The notes under the pieces: model-generated | Database searches by the model: none | Told to the model about the DNA's origin: nothing | What the model saw: the letters and a program-made list of their open reading frames with translations, nothing else | Assembly (NCBI GenBank): GCA_021784375.1 | Contig: JAJXSV010000067.1 | Span: forward strand, 1-10,299 | Source: Actinomycetes bacterium | GTDB lineage: Bacteria > Actinomycetota > Actinomycetes > S36-B12 > UBA5976 | Direction of reading: 5' to 3' | Length of the DNA: 10,299 nucleotides | Part shown: positions 1 to 5,378 of the stretch, piece by piece | Numbering within the stretch: position 1 is the stretch's first letter | How the letters are laid out: the number at the start of each line of letters is the position of its first letter | Program-made: the position numbers and the translations under genes

Positions 1-743
1 TGAGCGAGTTGCGCGATGCGGGCATCACCGTCGCCGGCGCGCTGTCGCCGCAGCGAGTGCTGCAGTTCCACGACTCGGTCATCAAGTCGGGCTGCGACAT
101 CTTCGTCATCCGTGGCACCACGGTCAGCGCGGAGCACGTGTCGCAGACGCGCGACTCCTTGAACCTCAAGGACTTCATCTACCAGTTGGACACGCCGGTG
201 ATCGTGGGCGGCGTTGCGTCACACAAGGCGGCGCTGCACCTCATGCGGGCCGGCGCTGCTGGCGTGCTCGTCGGCTTTGGTGGGGGCGCCACCCACACCA
301 CGCGCAGTGTGCTCGGCGTGCGCGTGCCCATGGCCACGGCGGTCTCGGAGGTGGCGGCCGCGCGTCGTGACTACCTCGAGGAATCCGGTGGTCGCTACGT
401 CCAGGTCATCGCCGACGGCGCCATGGGGCGCAGCGGTGACATGGCCAAGGCGCTGGCCTGCGGAGCAGACGCCGTCATGGTGGGGTCACCGCTGGCACGT
501 GCTGAGGAGGCGCCCGGTGGCGGTCGTCACTGGGGCCGCGAGGCGGTCTCGCCCGACCTGCCGCGCGGCGAGGTCGTCGAACTGGGAACGATCGGCTCGC
601 TGCACGACATCGTGCTCGGCCCCTCGCACACGGCGGACGGCACCATGAACCTCACCGGCGCCCTGCGCAAGGCCATGGCGACCTGTGGCTACACCACGGT
701 CAAGGACTTCCAGCGCTGCGAGCTCGTCGTCGACCGCTCCTAG
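1..743 (+). CDS. guaB3: GuaB3-family IMP dehydrogenase-related protein (5' truncated by window edge)
   Basis: This is the C-terminal part of a GuaB3-type paralogue of IMP dehydrogenase, a TIM-barrel enzyme family of purine nucleotide metabolism in the cytoplasm. The reading frame is open from base 1 (first whole codon at 3) and ends at TAG 741-743, giving about 246 visible residues. Against the roughly 375 residues usual for actinobacterial GuaB3, about one third is missing on the left. Visible family signatures are IVGGVASHKAALHLMRAGAAG, the glycine-rich loop VGFGGGATHTTR (codons near 270-305), and the flap-like stretch GRYVQVIADGAMGRSGD followed by KALACGADAVMVGSPLAR. In true IMPDH the loop carries the catalytic Cys (GxGSxCTT). 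Here that position is His (codon 294-296), so classical IMPDH chemistry is doubtful; I believe this is common in the family but cannot check it. The next genes, gabD2 and choD, are likely ancestral neighbours. Confidence 0.93.
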   Translation, partial: SELRDAGITVAGALSPQRVLQFHDSVIKSGCDIFVIRGTTVSAEHVSQTRDSLNLKDFIYQLDTPVIVGGVASHKAALHLMRAGAAGVLVGFGGGATHTTRSVLGVRVPMATAVSEVAAARRDYLEESGGRYVQVIADGAMGRSGDMAKALACGADAVMVGSPLARAEEAPGGGRHWGREAVSPDLPRGEVVELGTIGSLHDIVLGPSHTADGTMNLTGALRKAMATCGYTTVKDFQRCELVVDRS

Positions 744-752
744 CCCCAACGG
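743..752 (+). repeat. outer 10-bp inverted repeat, left copy
   Basis: GCCCCAACGG here is the exact reverse complement of CCGTTGGGGC at 1871-1880. It shares its first base with the guaB3 TAG stop and overlaps the left arm of the first palindrome by 5 nt (748-752). It could be the end of an inserted element, or one half of an older hairpin that was split by the insertion. Confidence 0.5.
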
Positions 753-816
753 CCGACGGCTCCTTCGTTCACGGAATAGCTTGCGCATTCCGTGAACGAA
801 GGAGCCGTCGGCCGTT
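748..816. repeat. long palindrome 1 (30-bp perfect arms, 9-nt loop)
   Basis: Arms 748-777 and 787-816 are perfect reverse complements around the loop AGCTTGCGC (778-786). The inner 23 bp of each arm (755-777 and 787-809), which include CTCCTTCGTTCACGGAAT, are identical to the arms of the second palindrome at 1808-1862. It sits between convergent genes, 4 nt after the guaB3 stop and 3 nt beyond the stop of the leftward gene, so it may act as a bidirectional terminator. However, no T-tract follows on either strand and the stem is far longer than usual terminators. The 7 bp of extra pairing at the base of the stem are absent from the second copy. Confidence 0.9.
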
Positions 817-819
817 CAA

Positions 820-1725
820 TTAGTGCGCGGACACCGTGGCGCGAATACGCCGAAGCAGCGATTCGCGGCCGTTGATGAGGTCATCCCAGGTCCAACGCAC
901 GAACGAGAATCCGGCCGATCTCAAGTCATCTTCGCGCTGCTTCTCGCGGCGGAAGGCGTCTGGGTCATCGGCGTACTTGAGGAGCCCGTCCGCTTCGCCG
1001 ATGAGGCGCCGCTTCCGCCAGAGGAAGTCCACGCGATACGGGGTTCCCGTCGCGCCCAGCAACGGCACCTGCAGCTCGGGAGCCGGGAGAGCGTCTTGGA
1101 TGAAGATGCCGCGGCTCATGGACTCGAGGGCCGACTCGGCCAATGCGGAGGAATGGCGCAAGGCAAGATCGAGGATGGCCACGCCCCGATTGCCGCACAC
1201 GGCGTAGCGGGCGTCATAGAGCGCGCGTAGGTTCACTCCTTTGTGACGTGCGTAGTCCAGTGCTATCAGTGCGCGCTCGAGCGGCTGGGATCTGCTCACG
1301 TCGATCGCGGTTCGCGCCAGCGACGTCACTGCGATTCCGTCGACGACCGTGGATTGCCCCTCAGGCAGGTCCAGGAAGTGCAAGCGCACTTCGGGATCCG
1401 GCCTGCCTCCGCTGGACGGTGTCCCCGGTGCCACGTAGAGATCGACGCGTTGTAGCCCCCGGCTGTGGGGGATGGGAACCTGCAGCAGTACCGCGGCGGC
1501 CTCAAAGGCCAGGACCGCCCCTGTCGGAGCCGTCAGCAGGGCCGCGGAGATCCGCTCTTGTGCAGTAAGGGGCCGGGTGGGCGCGTACACCCCGCGGCGC
1601 AGTCGAACGATCTCGCCATTGCGCACGCGTCGGGTCAAAGAGTTGGGGCTGAGGCCGAGTGCGTAGGCCTGTGGCGCCGTGAATGGCGCATCGAAGGGAA
1701 GCTGGATCTCAGGTGTTCTGCTCAT
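820..1725 (-). CDS. AbiEi-type winged-helix domain fused to DUF559/Vsr-like endonuclease domain
   Basis: This 301-residue protein starts at ATG 1725-1723 and ends at TAA 822-820. A GTG at 1764 would add 13 basic residues unlike the family start. Residues 13-50 (FDAPFTAPQAYALGLSPNSL, then RRVRNGEIVRLRRGVYAP) match the N-terminal winged helix of AbiEi-like antitoxin-domain proteins, which bind DNA. Residues 190-300 resemble DUF559, a PD-(D/E)XK-type fold related to Vsr nucleases. Likely active-site residues are E197, D233 (in YRVDFLW), E244 and D246 (in IGEADG), followed by K250 and the C-terminal signature REDDLRSAGFSFVRWTWDDL. No AbiEii toxin lies nearby, so it is a stand-alone gene. Such fusions recur in actinobacterial genomes, and their function is unknown to me; defence or DNA processing is a guess. 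Its bases look less G/C-biased at third positions than its neighbours. It lies between two matching palindromes, which suggests a separately acquired unit. Confidence 0.85.
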   Translation of the reverse strand: MSRTPEIQLPFDAPFTAPQAYALGLSPNSLTRRVRNGEIVRLRRGVYAPTRPLTAQERISAALLTAPTGAVLAFEAAAVLLQVPIPHSRGLQRVDLYVAPGTPSSGGRPDPEVRLHFLDLPEGQSTVVDGIAVTSLARTAIDVSRSQPLERALIALDYARHKGVNLRALYDARYAVCGNRGVAILDLALRHSSALAESALESMSRGIFIQDALPAPELQVPLLGATGTPYRVDFLWRKRRLIGEADGLLKYADDPDAFRREKQREDDLRSAGFSFVRWTWDDLINGRESLLRRIRATVSAH

Positions 1726-1807
1726 GCGCGAACTGGAGCGCGTTCTGTGCCAGCGCGATCGCACGGGGGGCCGATTGTGGACGCCATCGCCGCGATTCCC
1801 AGCTGTT

Positions 1808-1862
1808 GACGGCTCCTTCGTTCACGGAATGCGGCAGCGATTCCGTGAACGAAGGAGCCGTC
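1808..1862. repeat. long palindrome 2 (23-bp perfect arms, 9-nt loop)
   Basis: Arms 1808-1830 and 1840-1862 are perfect reverse complements around the loop GCGGCAGCG (1831-1839). The arm sequence equals the inner 23 bp of palindrome 1, while the loop differs in sequence but not in length. It lies between divergent starts: the AbiEi/DUF559 gene to the left and gabD2 (GTG 1881) to the right. That is an odd place for a terminator and points to a boundary element, a protein-binding site or a leader hairpin. Each arm carries AAGGAG on one strand (1852-1857 on plus), too far from GTG 1881 (23 nt) for normal ribosome binding. Confidence 0.88.
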
Positions 1863-1870
1863 GCCAGTTA

Positions 1871-1880
1871 CCGTTGGGGC
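1871..1880 (-). repeat. outer 10-bp inverted repeat, right copy
   Basis: CCGTTGGGGC is the exact reverse complement of 743-752 and directly abuts the GTG start codon of gabD2. Eight nt (1863-1870) separate it from palindrome 2; on the left side the corresponding gap to the shared 23-bp arm is 2 nt. Confidence 0.5.
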
Positions 1881-3434
1881 GTGGCGCGGAGGCCGGGGTT
1901 CGATGACGCGCAGGTCGAGCGCCTGCTGGCCCTCGTGTGCGCGAGCGATGACGCGCACCGCAGCACGCAGCGCTCCCCACTCGACCTCGAGCCGACGGTC
2001 ACCGTGCGCCACTCCAGCGAGTCCGACGTGCAGCGCGCCTTCGACGGGGCCCACGCCGCGCAGGCCGAGTGGGCGCGGCGCCCGCTGCGGGAGCGCGCCC
2101 GGGTCATCGGTCGCTTCCACGACCTGGTCCTCGCCGAGCAGGACGCCGTGTGTGACGCCATCCAGTGGGAGAACGGCAAGGCGCGCACCCACGCCATGGA
2201 CGAGATCCTCGACGTCTGCCAGGTCTCGCGCTACTACGCCAAGCGCGCCCCCCAACTGCTGCGCCCGCAGCGGCGTCGCGGGGCCTTCCCGCTGGCGACG
2301 CGGGCCCGCGAGCGCTACGCACCGAAGGGCGTGATCGGTGTCATCTCGCCCTGGAACTACCCCTTCAACGTCGGACTCGGCGACCTCATCCCCGCCCTGC
2401 TGGCCGGCAACGGCGTGGTGTGGAAGCCGGATCTGCAGACCATGCTCACGGCCCTCATCGGCGTCGACCTGCTCCAGGAGGCCGGCGTCCCGCGCGAGCT
2501 CGTCCGCGTGGTGGCAGGTGACGGAGCCGTCGTCGGGCCCATGGTCGTGGACCGCGCCGACTTCGTGATGTTCACGGGCTCGACAGGCACCGGTCGCGTG
2601 GTCGCCGCGCGCGCCGCCGCGCGCCTCGTCGATGTGTCACTGGAGCTCGGCGGCAAGAACTCCTGCATCATCATGGCCGACGCCTTCATCCCCAAGGCGG
2701 TCGACATCGCCCTGCGCGGCGCCTTCGTCGGTGCCGGCCAGGTCTGCGTCGGCACCGAGCGGATCATGGTGCACGAGCTCATCGCCGACGAGTTCATCGC
2801 GGCATTCAGCGAGGCGGTGCAACGACTTTCCCTCGGCGCGGTGATCGGGTGGGGGAGCGACATGGGTCCGCTCATCAGTCCCGCGCAACTGGCGAGGACT
2901 GAGGCGCATGTCCGCGATGCCTTCGAGAAGGGCGCCACCCTGCTCGCCGGCGGCCGTCCCCGTCCCGACCTCGGGCCGCTCATGTACGCGCCCACCGTGC
3001 TGCTCGGTGTCACCGAGGAGATGGACGTGTGTCGTGCCGAGACCTTCGGGCCGGTCTGCGCGATCTACACCTGGAAGGACGAGGACGAGCTGGTGGCGCG
3101 CGTCAACGACACGGAGTACGGGTTGAGCGCGGCCATCGTCACCCCGAGCACACGCAGCGCCCGCCAGCTGGCGGCGCGTCTGCGGGTGGGCGCGGTGAAC
3201 ATCAACGAGCCCTTCGGCGCGGCCTGGGCGAGCATCGATGCCCCCATGGGCGGTGTCGGTGCGAGTGGCCTCGGGCGCCGACACGGTGCGGAGGGCATCC
3301 TGAAGTACACCGAGTCGCAGACCATCGCCACGCAGTCCTTCATCCCCCTTGCCCCCGGCCGCTTCACCGACGTGCAGTGGGCCCGCCTCGCCACCCTGGC
3401 GCTGCGCTCGCTCAAGTGGCTGCGGTTCCGCTGA
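1881..3434 (+). CDS. gabD2: NAD(P)-dependent succinate-semialdehyde dehydrogenase (GabD2 type)
   Basis: This aldehyde dehydrogenase superfamily enzyme probably oxidises succinate semialdehyde to succinate, feeding the TCA cycle in the cytoplasm. With GTG 1881 as start it has 517 residues, close to the roughly 518 of M. tuberculosis GabD2, which it resembles from end to end by memory (for example WARRP, PKGVIGVISPWNYPFNV, APMGGVGASGLGRRHG, LKYTESQTIAT). Catalytic landmarks are N159 in SPWNYPF, E255 in LELGGKN and the nucleophile C289 in GAGQVCVGTERI. The E-to-C spacing of 34 is normal for the superfamily. The frame is open further upstream to 1683, but that stretch runs through palindrome 2 and does not look like protein. 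No Shine-Dalgarno sequence has good spacing before GTG 1881, so the start is set by homology. Its TGA overlaps the choD ATG by one base. Substrate assignment rests on family resemblance. Confidence 0.9.
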   Translation: MARRPGFDDAQVERLLALVCASDDAHRSTQRSPLDLEPTVTVRHSSESDVQRAFDGAHAAQAEWARRPLRERARVIGRFHDLVLAEQDAVCDAIQWENGKARTHAMDEILDVCQVSRYYAKRAPQLLRPQRRRGAFPLATRARERYAPKGVIGVISPWNYPFNVGLGDLIPALLAGNGVVWKPDLQTMLTALIGVDLLQEAGVPRELVRVVAGDGAVVGPMVVDRADFVMFTGSTGTGRVVAARAAARLVDVSLELGGKNSCIIMADAFIPKAVDIALRGAFVGAGQVCVGTERIMVHELIADEFIAAFSEAVQRLSLGAVIGWGSDMGPLISPAQLARTEAHVRDAFEKGATLLAGGRPRPDLGPLMYAPTVLLGVTEEMDVCRAETFGPVCAIYTWKDEDELVARVNDTEYGLSAAIVTPSTRSARQLAARLRVGAVNINEPFGAAWASIDAPMGGVGASGLGRRHGAEGILKYTESQTIATQSFIPLAPGRFTDVQWARLATLALRSLKWLRFR

Positions 3435-5116
3435 TGGAGGCACTGCACTTCGACGTGGTGATCGTGGGCTCCGGTTTCGGCGGCTCGGTGTCGGCGCTGC
3501 GCCTGGTGGAGAAGGGCTACCGCGTGGCCGTCCTGGAAGCCGGTGCGCGCTTCGACGATGACGACTTCCCGGCCACCTCGTGGGACCTGCGCCGGTTCCT
3601 CTTCCTCCCACGCCTCGGGCTGCGCGGTATCCAGCGCATCCACTTCCTGCCCGACAGCGTGATCCTCGCCGGGGCGGGTGTGGGGGGCGGTTCCCTGGTG
3701 TACGCGAACACGTTGTACAAGCCCCCACCGGCCTACTTCGAGGACCCGCAGTGGGCGCACATCACCGATTGGGCCGCCGAGCTCGAGCCTTGGTATGACC
3801 AGGCGGCGCGCATGCTGGGCGTGGTGGAGAACGCGTTCATGTCACCGAGCGATCGGGCCATGCGACGGGTCGCGGAGGAGCACGGCGTGGGCCCCAGTTT
3901 CCGCCTCACCCCCGTCGGCGTGCACTTCGGCGAGGGCAGCGGTGTGGTGTCACCCGATCCCTACTTCGGCGGGCTGGGTCCCGTGCGTCGCGGCTGCACG
4001 AACTGCGGCGAGTGCATGACCGGCTGCCGCCACAACGCCAAGAACACCCTGCCCAAGAACTATCTGGGTCTGGCCGAGCAGGCCGGCGCCCGCGTCTTCC
4101 CGCTCACCACGGTCACCTCCATCGCCCCGCGCGATGACGGCTCGTGGCGCATCCAGGCGCGCGCCACCGGCGTCCTCGGACTGCGCCGCGGATTCACCGC
4201 CGACCAGGTGATCGTCGCTGCCGGCACCTATGGCACGCAGAGGCTGCTGCACCGCATGAAGGACGATGGCGTCCTGCGTGACCTCTCGGAGGTCCTGGGC
4301 GACCTCACGCGCACCAACGACGAGTCGCTCGTCGGCGCCGTGTTCCCCGTTGGTGTGGAAGAGGATTTCAGCCAAGGCACGGCGATCACCTCGTCGTTCC
4401 ACTACGACGAGCACACCCATGTCGAGCCCGTGCGCTACGGCCACGGCTCGAATGCCATGGCCCTGCTGCAGACGTTGCCGGTGAACGGACGCACGCCCCT
4501 GATCGCGCGCGTGCAGTGGATCGCCAAGGCGTTCACCAGACCGCGCACGCTCCTGCGCCTGCTGGATGCGCGCCATTGGAGCGAGCGCTCGATCATTGCG
4601 CTCGTCATGCAGGACGTGCCCTCGTCGCTCCATGTGCGCGGGAGCCGCGGACGGTTCGGTTGGCACCTCACCTCGTACAACGACGATCGACGGCCCAATC
4701 CCACGTACATCCCGGCCGCGCAGGAGGTGGCACGCGCCCTTGCCGCGCAACACGATGGCGTCCCCGCCGGCACCATCGTCGACCTCTTCGGGGCCCCGCT
4801 CACCGCGCACTTCCTCGGTGGCTGCGTCATCGGTGACTCCCCGGACTCGGGTGTCCTCGACGCCTACCACCGGGTGTGGAACTACCCGACGCTGCACGTC
4901 GTCGACGGGGCCGCCGTCACCGCCAACCTGGGGGTGAACCCCTCGCTCACCATCACGGCACAGGCCGAGCGCGCGATGTCGTTCTGGCCCAACCGGGGTG
5001 CTGCTGACCCGCGACCGGCGCAGGGCGAGCCGTACGTGCGGCTGCAGCCGGTGCGACCGCAGTCGCCGGTGGTACCGGACCATGCGCCGGCTGCCCTGCG
5101 CCATCAAGGACAATGA
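3434..5116 (+). CDS. choD: GMC-family FAD oxidoreductase, ChoD-like (putative cholesterol/sterol oxidase)
   Basis: This 560-residue flavoprotein strongly resembles M. tuberculosis ChoD (about 578 aa), annotated as cholesterol oxidase; the physiological substrate of that group is uncertain. The FAD Rossmann motif is VIVGSGFGGSVSALRL (G12, G14, G17), followed by ILAGAGVGGGSLVYANTLY (about 77-95). H459 in TAHFLGGCVIGD and N502 in NLGVNPSLTITAQAER fall where GMC cholesterol oxidases carry their catalytic His and Asn. Residues 188-198 hold C188, C191, C194 and C198 (CTNCGECMTGC), a ferredoxin-like Cys cluster followed by RHNAKNTL; this is also present in ChoD and might bind a metal or Fe-S cluster. 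No signal peptide or Tat motif is seen, so it is probably cytoplasmic. ATG 3434 overlaps the gabD2 stop (TGATG), implying translational coupling. The residues before 3434 in this frame are the shadow of gabD2. Confidence 0.9.
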   Translation: MEALHFDVVIVGSGFGGSVSALRLVEKGYRVAVLEAGARFDDDDFPATSWDLRRFLFLPRLGLRGIQRIHFLPDSVILAGAGVGGGSLVYANTLYKPPPAYFEDPQWAHITDWAAELEPWYDQAARMLGVVENAFMSPSDRAMRRVAEEHGVGPSFRLTPVGVHFGEGSGVVSPDPYFGGLGPVRRGCTNCGECMTGCRHNAKNTLPKNYLGLAEQAGARVFPLTTVTSIAPRDDGSWRIQARATGVLGLRRGFTADQVIVAAGTYGTQRLLHRMKDDGVLRDLSEVLGDLTRTNDESLVGAVFPVGVEEDFSQGTAITSSFHYDEHTHVEPVRYGHGSNAMALLQTLPVNGRTPLIARVQWIAKAFTRPRTLLRLLDARHWSERSIIALVMQDVPSSLHVRGSRGRFGWHLTSYNDDRRPNPTYIPAAQEVARALAAQHDGVPAGTIVDLFGAPLTAHFLGGCVIGDSPDSGVLDAYHRVWNYPTLHVVDGAAVTANLGVNPSLTITAQAERAMSFWPNRGAADPRPAQGEPYVRLQPVRPQSPVVPDHAPAALRHQGQ

Positions 5117-5120
5117 GTGC

Positions 5121-5210
5121 ATGAACCGCAAGTTCCAGCGTGCCGTCGTGCTCGCCACCGTCATCGGATTCATCGCCATCCTGCTGGTGGCGACCGTGTC
5201 CTCGAGGTAG
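5121..5210 (+). CDS. 29-aa single-pass membrane mini-protein, function unknown
   Basis: A tiny reading frame starts at ATG 5121, 4 nt after the choD stop, and ends at TAG 5208-5210. An AAGGA (5106-5110) lies 10 nt upstream and could serve as ribosome binding site. The product has a short basic N-terminus (MNRKFQR), one hydrophobic helix of about 20 residues (VVLATVIGFIAILLVATV) and a short SSR tail. This is the usual layout of a small inner-membrane protein with N-in topology. I do not recognise a family. Its position suggests co-expression with choD. It could be chance, but the start, ribosome binding site, charge pattern and helix length fit together. Confidence 0.6.
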   Translation: MNRKFQRAVVLATVIGFIAILLVATVSSR

Positions 5211-5224
5211 CGCTGGGGGGGCGT

Positions 5225-5243
5225 GCCACGATCCCGGCGTGGC
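5225..5243 (+). terminator. weak hairpin after the mini-protein gene
   Basis: GCCACG (5225-5230) and CGTGGC (5238-5243) form a 6-bp stem with a 7-nt loop, 14 nt after the mini-protein stop. No T-tract follows, so it may be a non-canonical terminator of the gabD2-choD transcript or may be chance in G/C-rich DNA. Confidence 0.2.
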
Positions 5244-5378
5244 CGGCGGCCCGTCGCACCAAGGCACCCGCTCACGCTTGCGGAAGAATGCCACCATGCT
5301 TCGCAACTCCTCCAGTACCTCGGCCATGCGTCGCGGATCGGTCGCAATCAGGCTCGCCAAGACGTGTGGGCGATCGCG

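Larger units (their letters stand above)
743..1880. mobile_element. putative palindrome-bounded cassette carrying an AbiEi/DUF559 gene
   Basis: The segment between guaB3 and gabD2 has the shape of a small inserted unit. From outside inward there is a 10-bp perfect inverted repeat (743-752 and 1871-1880), then a long palindrome at each end (748-816 and 1808-1862) sharing the same 23-bp arm, and one leftward gene between them. The left outer repeat begins on the last base of the guaB3 stop codon, and the right one ends on the base before the probable gabD2 GTG start. The nested repeats make an imperfect terminal inverted repeat of about 35-41 nt (743-777 versus 1880-1840, differing mainly by a spacer of 2 versus 8 nt). 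No transposase is present and I see no target-site duplication, so mobility would have to be in trans. Alternatively, the palindromes are ordinary terminator or REP-like elements that happen to flank the gene. The reading as a mobile unit is inference. Confidence 0.4.

Noticed and set aside
748..1862. CRISPR-like or tandem repeat array
   Set aside because: Only two copies, each an inverted repeat, about 1 kb apart with a gene between; no spacer array.
1683..1880. Upstream extension of gabD2 to an ATG at 1683
   Set aside because: It would translate through palindrome 2 and overlap the start of the leftward gene; homology to GabD2 begins at about 1881.
3950..5347. Second long minus-strand open frame opposite choD
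   Set aside because: Low-complexity arginine- and glycine-rich translation with no motifs; shadow of choD.
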